Notes: a model not told the origin generated them from the sequence alone. 51,614 bases of DNA from a virus (IMGVR_UViG_3300009079_002130:1-51614); one strand, 5' to 3'; positions 16,443 through 22,625 are shown, counted from the first letter of the stretch. Made by a program: numbers and translations.

Positions 16443-17141
16443 ATGCGAATAGACCTTCATAACTTCTTTCAGTACTACGACCCAAAGAATCCAAAACACG
16501 TTGCGGCAGTAGAGCAACTTGAAGTAGATTTGGTGGGTAAATCTCCAGACCTGATGGAGGATACTGCTAATTGGGTGAAGATTTTTAGAACAAAACTAGA
16601 AGTAGTAATTCCAGGAATTTTGAATGTTCCTTACTATCCTCAAACAGATAATTATAGAGACGCTAATCGTACTTGTAATAGTTCTTCCTGTGCTATGTGC
16701 CTTGAGTATTTTAAACCAGGAACTTTAGTAGGAGCAAAAGGTGATGATGCTTATGTTCAGAAAGTATTCGCAGTCGGTGATACAACTGACCACTCAGTTC
16801 AAACCAAAGTTCTTGCTTCTTACGGAGTTAAGTCTGAGTTTAGGTATAATCTTGGGTTTGCTGACCTTGATCGTGAGTTGTCTGCTGGGAGACCCGTTGT
16901 TATTGGCATACTCCATCGTGGCACTTTATCTTCTCCTACTGGCGGGCATATGCTGTGTGTAATAGGAAAAAGTCCTGATGGAAAATCTTATATCTGTAAT
17001 GACCCATATGGGGATTTGAATGATGGATACACAGGAGCAGTCACGAATGGTAAAGGTGCCGTATATAAGAAGTCAGACCTTCAGTATCGTTGGTTAGAAA
17101 ATAATAAAGATAAAACTGGTTGGGGAAGGATTTTCAAATGA
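16443..17141 (+). CDS. C39-family cysteine peptidase-like protein (probable cell-wall/virion peptidase)
   Basis: 232 residues. From ~residue 58 a papain-like C39 fold is indicated: VPYYPQTDN carries the oxyanion Gln, NSSSCAMCLEYF the catalytic Cys, GGHMLCVIGK the catalytic His, and YICNDPYGD the Asp/Asn. The first ~55 residues are a separate helical module (DLHNFFQYYDPKNPKHVAAV). Such domains cleave peptides and occur with peptidoglycan hydrolases in phages. The ATGA overlap with the GH24 lysozyme gene supports a paired role in degrading the host wall, in lysis or at entry. Substrate inferred. Confidence 0.75.
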   Translation: MRIDLHNFFQYYDPKNPKHVAAVEQLEVDLVGKSPDLMEDTANWVKIFRTKLEVVIPGILNVPYYPQTDNYRDANRTCNSSSCAMCLEYFKPGTLVGAKGDDAYVQKVFAVGDTTDHSVQTKVLASYGVKSEFRYNLGFADLDRELSAGRPVVIGILHRGTLSSPTGGHMLCVIGKSPDGKSYICNDPYGDLNDGYTGAVTNGKGAVYKKSDLQYRWLENNKDKTGWGRIFK

Positions 17142-17749
17142 CTATCAAATTTGTAGATGCTGCAAAAAACCATAAAGACCTAGAGCATCAAAATCGTGCC
17201 TGGGCATTTCTTCAGGCATCAGTTCACAAAGAAATATTGGATGAGTTTGCTAGGATTTATAGAAACCAAAAGATAGAACCAACACTTGATGGACTACCAC
17301 TTCAAGGTGTTGCCCTTATCAAGGAATTTGAAGATTGTCATCTCAAAGCATATTATGATCCTCTTACAGGTGGGTTGCCCATCACGATTGGGTGGGGCAG
17401 CACTCGTAGAAAGGATGGAACGCGATTTATGATTGGGAATAAAATTACTCAAGAAGAAGCAGATGATTTGTTCTACTATCAACTTCGCCGGGAGTTTATT
17501 CCTGCTCTTCAAAAAATACCTTACTGGAGTGAGATGAATGACAATCAACGCGGAGCACTTTTATCCTTTGCTTACAATCTCGGAGATTTTTATGGTCATC
17601 CTGACTTCAATACTATTACAAGAGTCCTAAAGAATAAGGAATGGGATAAAGTTCCTGAAGCACTTAAACTCTATCGTAATCCTGGAACTAATGTTGAAGC
17701 AGGATTATTAAGAAGAAGAGTTGCAGAAGCAAAATTATGGTCATCCTGA
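17138..17749 (+). CDS. GH24 phage lysozyme (endolysin)
   Basis: 203 residues from ATG 17138, which overlaps the previous stop as ATGA. The GH24 active-site pattern is clear: Glu65 in IKEFEDCHLKAYYD, Asp74 in YYDPLTGG, Thr83 in PITIGWGST. The spacing between Asp and Thr is slightly longer than in T4 lysozyme because of the LTGGLP insertion. RGALLSFAYNLG and AGLLRRRVAEAKLW are the conserved C-lobe motifs. About 55 N-terminal residues precede the domain. No signal peptide is evident, so export would need a holin. It cleaves peptidoglycan glycan strands. Its last 9 bases overlap the convergent nuclease gene. Confidence 0.9.
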   Translation: MTIKFVDAAKNHKDLEHQNRAWAFLQASVHKEILDEFARIYRNQKIEPTLDGLPLQGVALIKEFEDCHLKAYYDPLTGGLPITIGWGSTRRKDGTRFMIGNKITQEEADDLFYYQLRREFIPALQKIPYWSEMNDNQRGALLSFAYNLGDFYGHPDFNTITRVLKNKEWDKVPEALKLYRNPGTNVEAGLLRRRVAEAKLWSS

Positions 17750-18082
17750 ATAAGGTTTGGCAATACCTTCGTTCAACATCCTTTCGTTGATTGTGACTGG
17801 ATCGTCAACAAAATAAAGAGTGCCAAGTATCCTTCCATACTTATCTTCTTTGAAAGTTTCAATTACCCATTCACCTTCTCGGGACAGTTCTTTTTCTAAC
17901 CACGCTTTTGTCGCAAGACCTTCTGCTTTTTCTTTAAGGTCTTTGGTTCTTGTTTCTGCGGCATTAATACCTTTGAGACGAACTCTTTGAACAGTTGTAA
18001 GATTGAATCCCAAATCTATTGAAACATCTAATGTGTCACCATCAACAATTCTTTCTATCTTCTTGATTTTATAGTGATACAT
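17741..18082 (-). CDS. thermonuclease (SNase)-family nuclease
   Basis: 113 residues, single OB-fold SNase domain. VDGDTLDVSIDLG is the first strand pair with the calcium-binding Asp, QRVRLKGINAAETRT supplies the first catalytic Arg and the Glu (with the usual GIDAPE changed to GINAAE), and DKYGRILGTLYF supplies the second Arg. The enzyme cuts DNA or RNA. No signal peptide is visible, so it may act in the host cytoplasm, for example in host nucleic acid degradation. It is the last gene of a minus-strand four-gene operon whose start overlaps the small upstream gene by 14 bases. Confidence 0.85.
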   Translation of the reverse strand: MYHYKIKKIERIVDGDTLDVSIDLGFNLTTVQRVRLKGINAAETRTKDLKEKAEGLATKAWLEKELSREGEWVIETFKEDKYGRILGTLYFVDDPVTINERMLNEGIAKPYSG

Positions 18083-18185
18083 TATCTTCTTCGTATGCTA
18101 ATTTAAGTATATAGTAAATGATATAAGCAGCACCGGCAAGTCCAATACCTAATAGTATATTTACACTCCATACTGGGTCAGTCAT
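18069..18185 (-). CDS. 38-residue single-span membrane protein
   Basis: A 38-codon minus-strand gene, start at 18185, stop at 18069. The product begins MTDPVWSVNILLGIGLAG, followed by AAYIIYYILKLAYEE: one transmembrane helix and an acidic C-terminus. It overlaps the upstream gene's stop by 8 bases and the nuclease start by 14, which fits a compact operon. Function unknown; small size and membrane helix make it a possible lysis or superinfection factor. Confidence 0.55.
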   Translation of the reverse strand: MTDPVWSVNILLGIGLAGAAYIIYYILKLAYEEDNVSL

Positions 18186-18471
18186 TTTCTTTTTCTTCAG
18201 GTTTTTTATTTAAGTTTGCCTTCAAAGCAATAATAGTTGCCAGAAGAGACATCAAAACTTGAATTGATTCTGATGTATTATCGTCACATTTACTTGGAGG
18301 TTTTGCTCCACTTTTATCAAATGCCTTTACCAGATACAGATAATGTAAACTACTCATCACTTTGAAATTACATATTACATAATTTGTGAAAGTCATTCCG
18401 ACAATTGCTGTTGCTACAAATGCAACCATCACAGGAACTATATTATCAAGTGTTGGATATTTGAATTTCAT
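18178..18471 (-). CDS. two-span small membrane protein (holin candidate)
   Basis: 97 residues with two hydrophobic helices: VPVMVAFVATAIVGMTFTNY (~13-32) and SIQVLMSLLATIIALKANL (~68-86), joined by a polar loop, with a charged C-terminus (NKKPEEKEND). Two helices plus a charged tail in under 100 residues is a class II holin-like layout, and it lies next to the lysozyme cassette, though on the opposite strand. No sequence family is recognised, so holin is inference only. The start overlaps the upstream gene's stop by 4 bases. Confidence 0.58.
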   Translation of the reverse strand: MKFKYPTLDNIVPVMVAFVATAIVGMTFTNYVICNFKVMSSLHYLYLVKAFDKSGAKPPSKCDDNTSESIQVLMSLLATIIALKANLNKKPEEKEND

Positions 18472-18731
18472 AATCGTCCTTCGGTTTTATGTATCCATTC
18501 CTTCAACTCAGCAACATATTTTCTGAGTTCTTGTGCCTTATTTAGATGCCATTCATCACCACTCCTGAAGTACTCGTGAGTGTGATTATCTATTGCCTTT
18601 AGAATATTGTGTATCGGTGTATTCCAGTGCTCTCTATGAGGTGTATTCCACTCTCGTGGCATAAAATGTGAAAAGCAGTTTGAAGTATTTAGATTCTTGG
18701 GAGACTTATTCACCCCCCAACCACTTCTCAA
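18468..18731 (-). CDS. small conserved protein, Trp/His-rich, unknown function
   Basis: Up to 87 residues; an internal ATG at 18662 gives a 64-residue form starting MPREWNTPHREHWNTPIHN, which may be the true start since this is where the conserved-looking sequence begins. It is helical, with HYVAEL-type heptads (KAQELRKYVAELKEWIHK). First gene of the minus-strand operon. No function recognised. Confidence 0.58.
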   Translation of the reverse strand: MRSGWGVNKSPKNLNTSNCFSHFMPREWNTPHREHWNTPIHNILKAIDNHTHEYFRSGDEWHLNKAQELRKYVAELKEWIHKTEGRL

Positions 18732-18741
18732 ACTGGCACAC

Positions 18742-18770
18742 TTGACAGAACCTAAATAATCTCATATAAT
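18742..18770 (+). promoter_or_regulatory. sigma70-type early promoter with nested late box
   Basis: TTGACA (18742-18747), 17-bp spacer, TATAAT (18765-18770): a perfect consensus. The spacer contains CTAAATA (18752-18758), a late promoter box. The upstream GGCACAC sequence also precedes the promoter at 26644. Confidence 0.85.
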
Positions 18771-18778
18771 GCAAAGGA

Positions 18779-18800
18779 ACCCACTCAAAAGGTGGGTTTT
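18779..18800 (+). terminator. hairpin just downstream of a perfect promoter (attenuator-like)
   Basis: ACCCAC (18779-18784) pairs with GTGGGT (18792-18797), followed by TTT. It would lie at the very 5' end of a transcript from the promoter at 18742. Confidence 0.55.
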
Positions 18801-18903
18801 GTCATAATGAGTCTGTGATGTGACACTTAGAGCCGTGGAAGATGCCCTTCGAGAGAGGTGGTATACCCCTCTTCTATACGGATGCCGAATTCTATTAAAA
18901 TTA

Positions 18904-19554
18904 ATGCAACAATTTTTTACTGTAGCCTTTCCCCTTTTGGCAATGGTTACAACCAGCACGGCAACACTGCCCCAAGTGTTTCCTCCTCCACCCGTGAGTG
19001 GTCCGCCACCATTCTCTATTATTCAAGAGGATCCTACACGAAAGACAGCGACCAGAGAGGTTGCTCCAGTTAAACCAAAAGAAAAAAGACTAATTTGTAA
19101 AGGATGTAATACTAATGAAACGAAGACTGTAGAATTTCTACAGAATCGTGGAATTACTGACAAAAATGCCATAGCAACCATTATGGGCAATATCCGACAA
19201 GAATCTACCTTCACTCCTAATGTATGTGAGGGTGGTGCTATAGTGTCTTATGGTGCTTGTACAAGTGGTGGTTATGGTCTTATTCAATTTACCGATGCTC
19301 CAAGATATAATGGTCTTGGTAAGTTTGCTGCTCGTATTGGTGGAGACCCTTCCACACTTGATACTCAACTTCGTTATATTATTACTGAACCACAATGGAG
19401 AGGTATTGAAGATAGATTGAAAGTCCCAGGAAAACCTATTGAATATTATATGCGTTTAGCATATACTTGGTTGGGGTGGGGACATAAAGGAGCAAGAACT
19501 GATTTTGCTTATAACTACTCAAATAAGTTAGTTCTAACTGTGATTGACTCCTAA
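18904..19554 (+). CDS. phage tail lysozyme-like protein
   Basis: 216 residues from ATG 18904. The frame is open upstream to a GTG at 18820, but the ATG gives a signal-like hydrophobic N-terminus (MQQFFTVAFPLLAMVTTS). A Pro-rich linker (PQVFPPPPVSGPPPF) follows. From ~residue 82 a phage tail lysozyme domain is recognisable: FLQNRGITDKNAIATIMGNI, then RQEST with the catalytic Glu expected in NIRQES, SGGYGLIQFTD, and PSTLDTQLRYIITEPQW. Such domains open peptidoglycan during DNA entry. A strong terminator follows. Whether it is a virion protein or secreted is not settled. Confidence 0.75.
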   Translation: MQQFFTVAFPLLAMVTTSTATLPQVFPPPPVSGPPPFSIIQEDPTRKTATREVAPVKPKEKRLICKGCNTNETKTVEFLQNRGITDKNAIATIMGNIRQESTFTPNVCEGGAIVSYGACTSGGYGLIQFTDAPRYNGLGKFAARIGGDPSTLDTQLRYIITEPQWRGIEDRLKVPGKPIEYYMRLAYTWLGWGHKGARTDFAYNYSNKLVLTVIDS

Positions 19555-19594
19555 ATACATATACCTGACTTGCTGACACTTTTCAGGTGAGATT

Positions 19595-19618
19595 GGAGTG
19601 CTTCGGCACTCCTTTCTT
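19595..19618 (+). terminator. intrinsic terminator with TTCG tetraloop
   Basis: GGAGTGC (19595-19601), loop TTCG, GCACTCC (19606-19612), then TTTCTT. Very stable C(UUCG)G-type loop. Confidence 0.9.
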
Positions 19619-19619
19619 G

Positions 19620-19627
19620 TATAAATA
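19620..19627 (+). promoter_or_regulatory. T4-like late promoter (TATAAATA)
   Basis: Perfect box directly after the terminator; followed by two very short reading frames (19631 and 19659) before a second late promoter at 19677. Confidence 0.75.
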
Positions 19628-19676
19628 ATAATGTCAGCAAGAATGTACCGGCGTTGAATGGAAACGAGGTATGATT

Positions 19677-19684
19677 TATAAATA
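19677..19684 (+). promoter_or_regulatory. T4-like late promoter, extended form
   Basis: TATAAATAACTAAAAAGTAT, nearly identical in 20 bases to the promoters at 13435 and 25695; 19 bp before the ATG at 19704. Confidence 0.9.
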
Positions 19685-19703
19685 ACTAAAAAGTATTCAT
19701 AAA

Positions 19704-20633
19704 ATGGACGCACAAGAACTTCGCAATCTTCAAGAAGCATATATGGAAGTTTATGAACTTGATGAAGATTGGAAACCTGTAAATGTGCCAAGAGTAAAAA
19801 CTCGTATGGGAAATCTTGAAGGGAGATTGTCTTCAGTTTCTAATGATAGATTTTCCAGCAATACCCCAGAATATGCCAGATATCAAAGAACCGCAAATGT
19901 TGTCTCACAATCAACTGAAAATCCAAATAAACCTTTCCAAAAACCAACATTTGATCCAGGTGGACTGAAAATAAAACCAGGAGGCCGAGGTGTCACATTT
20001 TCTCCAGAAAGAAATTCACAATGGAAACCATTTTCATCTAGATTACCTACCAAAACTCCTGCTACAGTAACAAAACCATCTACACCATCATCCACAAAAC
20101 CAAACCCTCGTAGTATTTCTGGTTCTAGTGCTCCTAGACCGGGAAGAGGATCTACATCAAATTGGATGACAGATAGAATGGGTGAATTTACATCTGCGTT
20201 AAATAGATTATCAGATCCAAGAAAACCAAATTCAACCACAAAACCACAAGTAAAACCAACCAAAAGTTCAAGAGGTGGTGGTTCATCAGCACAAGGCGTT
20301 GGTTCTCCATCAGGAACTGGTAGATATCAAGTTGGTGGGGCGCAAGGACATGGTATTTCTGGAATAAAAATGGCCGATAGTTATGACCTCTACGACATCA
20401 TTCTCTCACACCTTCTTGATGAGGGTTATGCCGAAACACCAGAAGCAGCAGAATCTATTATGGTGAATATGAGTGAAGAGTGGAGAGAGAGTATTTGTGA
20501 GGCAGAGATTGAACCCCCAAAAGAAAGAGTTGGTGCTTTGACGAATATTGATATTCCAATGTCCGAAAGAGAAGCAGCAAGACAAAGAACACTTGCAAAA
20601 GCAAAAGCAAAAAGAGAAAAAAACAAAAATTGA
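19704..20633 (+). CDS. modular late protein with shared end modules (putative virion protein)
   Basis: 309 residues. The N-terminus LRNLQEAYMEVYELDEDW is a diverged form of the LMEAYQAVYAPQE module at 12189 and 14754. The middle is a Pro/Ser/Thr/Lys-rich linker (KTPATVTKPSTPSSTKPN). The C-terminal module YDLYDIILSHLLDEGYAET then NMSEEWRESICEAE closely matches that of 12189. A basic Lys/Ala tail (AKAKAKREKN) ends it. Same promoter type as the other family members. It probably shares a common assembly partner with them; function unknown. Confidence 0.68.
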   Translation: MDAQELRNLQEAYMEVYELDEDWKPVNVPRVKTRMGNLEGRLSSVSNDRFSSNTPEYARYQRTANVVSQSTENPNKPFQKPTFDPGGLKIKPGGRGVTFSPERNSQWKPFSSRLPTKTPATVTKPSTPSSTKPNPRSISGSSAPRPGRGSTSNWMTDRMGEFTSALNRLSDPRKPNSTTKPQVKPTKSSRGGGSSAQGVGSPSGTGRYQVGGAQGHGISGIKMADSYDLYDIILSHLLDEGYAETPEAAESIMVNMSEEWRESICEAEIEPPKERVGALTNIDIPMSEREAARQRTLAKAKAKREKNKN

Positions 20634-20640
20634 ATAAATA
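20633..20640 (+). promoter_or_regulatory. late promoter variant (AATAAATA)
   Basis: AATAAATA overlaps the preceding stop codon. It lies just before a terminator hairpin, so a transcript starting here would lack part of the hairpin's 5' arm. Confidence 0.45.
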
Positions 20641-20641
20641 T

Positions 20642-20670
20642 AGGAGGGCACTCATAACCCTCCTTTTTTT
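20642..20670 (+). terminator. intrinsic terminator abutting the next start codon
   Basis: AGGAGGG (20642-20648) pairs with CCCTCCT (20658-20664), followed by seven Ts; the next ATG begins at 20671, immediately after the T-tract. Confidence 0.85.
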
Positions 20671-21072
20671 ATGTTCAATTTCAATTTCGGCAAGAAGAAA
20701 CCTGATATTAAGCAATATGCAATTATAGGAGTCGTATTATCTTCTGTGATTGTAATACTCTCACAGTGCTCTAGTATTCCTAGCAATCAACTTTGGGATT
20801 TACTGGATGAGATACAAAGAAAATATTTTCCACAAACTATACTAAATGAGTTTATTATCAAAGATGATGAAAAACTCAAAAGAAGAATTGTGAGGGATGT
20901 TGATAGTGCAATTGATGAGTATTGGAGAAAAACTGGAGAAAAACCCGTAGAGATTCCTGCTCCAATATTTTCAGAGAAACCTGTAGATGAATCTGTGTGT
21001 TATACTGAAGAATGTAAATCACTCGGTGGAGAAATGCGTTTATGTGCTCCTTGGGTGTCTGGATGTAACTAA
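20671..21072 (+). CDS. membrane-anchored or lipoprotein-like protein, unknown function
   Basis: 133 residues. The N-terminus has basic residues (FGKKKPDIK) then a hydrophobic segment YAIIGVVLSSVIVILSQC. The segment ends in Cys, resembling a lipoprotein signal, though Gln before Cys is unusual. The periplasmic-type remainder has a helical part (DDEKLKRRIVRDVDSAIDEY), a Pro-rich stretch and four C-terminal cysteines (VCYTEECKSLGG, RLCAPWVSGCN) that could form disulfides. The ATG follows a terminator T-tract directly and has no visible ribosome site. A spanin-like or superinfection role is conceivable but unproven. Confidence 0.58.
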   Translation: MFNFNFGKKKPDIKQYAIIGVVLSSVIVILSQCSSIPSNQLWDLLDEIQRKYFPQTILNEFIIKDDEKLKRRIVRDVDSAIDEYWRKTGEKPVEIPAPIFSEKPVDESVCYTEECKSLGGEMRLCAPWVSGCN

Positions 21073-21114
21073 AAGTCGTATATATAAACATATCTTATTT
21101 TTATAGAGATTATT

Positions 21115-21303
21115 ATGTCTGTATCACAAGAACTACTGACTGCTATTGAAGCGTGGAAAGTAGAAGACGAAAAGTTCACTGCTGGTAATAGTGCCGCTGG
21201 TACTCGTGCCCGTAAGGCACTTCAGGAAGTTGCCAAACTGGTCAAGACCCGTAGAGGCGAGATTACCGAAGAGAAGAACGCCCGTAAGGAAGCAAAGGGT
21301 TGA
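21115..21303 (+). CDS. small basic histone-like conserved cyanophage protein
   Basis: 62 residues, alternating Lys/Arg/Ala/Glu helices (AGTRARKALQEVAKLVKTRR, then EEKNARKEAKG), the composition expected of Hc1/histone H1-like DNA-binding proteins. The codon use (GTC, CGT, AAG) looks highly optimised, unlike the AT-rich neighbours, suggesting high expression. A TATAAACA late-box variant lies about 25 bp upstream. It may bind DNA in the virion or during infection; this is inferred from composition. Confidence 0.65.
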   Translation: MSVSQELLTAIEAWKVEDEKFTAGNSAAGTRARKALQEVAKLVKTRRGEITEEKNARKEAKG

Positions 21304-21328
21304 CTTTAGTGCCCTGATGCCTTATAGT
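21300..21328 (+). promoter_or_regulatory. sigma70-type promoter for the tRNA cluster
   Basis: TTGACT (21300-21305), 17-bp spacer, TATAGT (21323-21328). It overlaps the end of the preceding gene and points into the first tRNA 90 bp downstream. Confidence 0.7.
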
Positions 21329-21417
21329 AGTTTGACGGGTGGAGGAGGTCCAAACTTCTTATAAATCCCACACCTCCCAAGCCTCTCAACGATGCTCAAA
21401 CAGGGAGGTCCCTTTAT

Positions 21418-21490
21418 GTCCCGTTAGCTCAGGAGACAGAGCAATTCTCTTCTAAAGAATCGGTCGTGGGTGCGAATCCTACACGGGACG
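21418..21490 (+). tRNA. tRNA-Arg (UCU)
   Basis: Acceptor GTCCCGT/ACGGGAC with discriminator G, D arm GCTC/GAGC, anticodon arm ATTCT-CTTCTAA-AGAAT giving anticodon TCT, T arm GTGGG/CCTAC. CCA is not encoded. It reads AGA/AGG codons, common in this AT-rich phage but rarer in marine Synechococcus hosts. Confidence 0.93.
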
Positions 21491-21491
21491 C

Positions 21492-21584
21492 TTGCTACTT
21501 TGCACTGGAAAGATAAACCAGAATGCCGGTAGCAAACGAGGGTAAGTCCCTGTTATATCCTTATGAGATATATCACACTTGCCC
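21492..21584 (+). ncRNA. structured RNA candidate between tRNA-Arg and tRNA-Asn
   Basis: Two consecutive helices. First: TTGCTAC (21492-21498) with GTAGCAA (21529-21535), enclosing CTGG/CCAG (21505-21508, 21518-21521). Second: GGGTAAGT (21540-21547) with ACTTGCCC (21577-21584, one G-U pair), enclosing TATATC/GATATA (21554-21559, 21567-21572). It has no tRNA-like T arm and no coding potential. It would be co-transcribed with the tRNAs, like the T4 tRNA-cluster stable RNAs. Confidence 0.5.
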
Positions 21585-21590
21585 CATCAT

Positions 21591-21663
21591 TCCCCGATAG
21601 CTCAATTGGTAGAGCAAAGTGCTGTTAACACTGAGGTTGTTGGATCGTGCCCAACTCGGGGAG
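21591..21663 (+). tRNA. tRNA-Asn (GUU)
   Basis: Acceptor TCCCCGA/TCGGGGA, D arm GCTC/GAGC, anticodon arm AAGTG-CTGTTAA-CACTG with anticodon GTT, T stem GTTGG/CCAAC. The T loop ATCGTGC departs from the usual TTCGANT. Confidence 0.9.
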
Positions 21664-21825
21664 TTGGAAGGTCTGGAAATGTCTGGGTCTTCCAAAACAA
21701 AAACGCTAAACAAACTTCGGGAGGAAACTCCCAACCGATTTGGAAATTACCTGAAAAACAGGAAGAATAAGGTTTGGTGTTTTTTGCAGAAAGTGTCTTC
21801 TGCGGGTGTCGGACACTCGATACCC
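21664..21825 (+). ncRNA. hairpin-rich spacer RNA between tRNA-Asn and tRNA-Thr
   Basis: At least five hairpins in 162 bases: TTGGAAG/CTTCCAA (21664-21670, 21689-21695); GGGAG-GAAA-CTCCC (21719-21732, a GNRA tetraloop); CCTG/CAGG near 21751-21763; GCAGAA/TTCTGC (21786-21791, 21798-21803); GGGTGTC/GATACCC (21804-21810, 21819-21825). No convincing gene on either strand. The density of helices suggests a processed or folded RNA. Confidence 0.45.
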
Positions 21826-21829
21826 ATCC

Positions 21830-21901
21830 GCCCTTGTAGCTCAGTGGTAGAGCAACGGTTTTGTAAACCGTTGGTCGTCCGTTCAAATCGGATCAGGGGC
21901 T
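21830..21901 (+). tRNA. tRNA-Thr (UGU)
   Basis: Acceptor GCCCTTG/CAGGGGC (one G-U), D arm GCTC/GAGC, anticodon arm ACGGT-TTTGTAA-ACCGT giving TGT, T arm GTCCG-TTCAAAT-CGGAT. The discriminator T (21901) is also the first base of the following TTGACA promoter box. Confidence 0.93.
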
Positions 21902-21929
21902 TGACATAATATTCGTTATGTCTTATAAT
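21901..21929 (+). promoter_or_regulatory. sigma70-type promoter with palindromic spacer
   Basis: TTGACA (21901-21906), 17-bp spacer, TATAAT (21924-21929). The inverted repeat GACATAA/TTATGTC (21903-21909, 21916-21922) overlaps the -35 box and fills the spacer, which could be an operator or a hairpin ending the tRNA-Thr transcript. Confidence 0.8.
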
Positions 21930-21988
21930 TCATGAGTCCGTGTGGAGGAGCATACTTCCCTAAATAGGAAGTGTATGTGCTAAGTAAA

Positions 21989-22453
21989 ATGAGAACTAAA
22001 ACTGAATTATTAAATGCAGTTGAAGCATCTCAATCAATGGCTGAGGTCGTAAGGAGATTGGGTCTTAATAAAAGTAGCACTACTTATGCTACTTTAAAAA
22101 AAGATTTTGCACATCACAATATACAACCTCAATTTAAAAAAAGAAGTAGGAACACTATTCCTTATACTTTTGAGGAAATGTTTTGTGAAAATTCTACTTG
22201 CGATAGATCAACTCTTAGGAATAGAATTATTAAAGAAGAAATTTTCAAATATAAATGTTCCGAATGTGGTATAATTGATTGGAATGGACAAAAACTTTCT
22301 CTTCAATTAGACCATATAAACGGAGTTTCTAATGATAATAGGATGGAAAATCTAAGATTTCTTTGTCCCAATTGTCATTCTCAAACAAAAACTTGGGGGA
22401 ATAAAAATAATTTCCCCGCCGAGAGTGATGCCAAAAGTAAGGCACCCCGATAA
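21989..22453 (+). CDS. freestanding HNH homing-type endonuclease in the tRNA cluster
   Basis: 154 residues from ATG 21989 (a longer form from GTG 21971 would start in a hairpin). The N-terminus looks like a helix-turn-helix (AEVVRRLGLNKSSTTYATLK). The HNH domain has KYKCSECGI and FLCPNCHSQT as the zinc pairs and LQLDHINGVSNDNRMENLR as the catalytic H-N region. The ORF ends inside a cloverleaf-like structured RNA (22421-22490). Free-standing HNH genes between tRNAs are typical mobile elements in T4-like phages; the target here is unknown. Confidence 0.85.
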   Translation: MRTKTELLNAVEASQSMAEVVRRLGLNKSSTTYATLKKDFAHHNIQPQFKKRSRNTIPYTFEEMFCENSTCDRSTLRNRIIKEEIFKYKCSECGIIDWNGQKLSLQLDHINGVSNDNRMENLRFLCPNCHSQTKTWGNKNNFPAESDAKSKAPR

Positions 22454-22490
22454 GGGATACGGTAGAAGGATGCGAAACCTTCCACTCTCA
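22421..22490 (+). ncRNA. tRNA-like cloverleaf candidate, overlapping the HNH gene's 3' end
   Basis: A 7-bp closing stem GAGAGTG/CACTCTC (22421-22427, 22483-22489) encloses three arms: TGCC/GGCA (22429-22432, 22441-22444), CCC/GGG (22446-22448, 22454-22456) and GAAGG/CCTTC (22465-22469, 22478-22482). The last arm abuts the closing stem exactly as a T arm does, and an unpaired A follows. The anticodon-like stem has only 3 bp and no standard T loop, so it is either a decayed tRNA or another structured RNA. Confidence 0.45.
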
Positions 22491-22495
22491 ACATT

Positions 22496-22566
22496 GCGGA
22501 TATGGTGTAGTGGCAACACAAGAGTTTTCCAAACTTTTATCCTCGGTTCAAATCCGTGTATCCGCT
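22496..22566 (+). tRNA. tRNA-Gly (UCC)
   Basis: Acceptor GCGGATA/TATCCGC, D arm GTGT/ACAC, anticodon arm AGAGT-TTTCCAA-ACTTT with anticodon TCC, T arm with TTCAAAT loop. Discriminator T. Followed by hairpin TCCCCT/AGGGGA (22567-22572, 22581-22586). Confidence 0.92.
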
Positions 22567-22587
22567 TCCCCTAAAATATCAGGGGAG

Positions 22588-22594
22588 CTAAATA
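22588..22594 (+). promoter_or_regulatory. late promoter (CTAAATA) for the porin gene
   Basis: CTAAATA directly after the post-tRNA hairpin and 31 bp before the porin start. Confidence 0.55.
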
Positions 22595-22625
22595 AACTTC
22601 GTAGTTGTAAATCTTAACGAACTAT

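Noticed and set aside
21602-21886. 94-codon minus-strand ORF across the tRNA-Asn/tRNA-Thr region
   Set aside because: It is antisense to two clear tRNAs and their spacer, a common false ORF type; no ribosome site and no recognisable protein.
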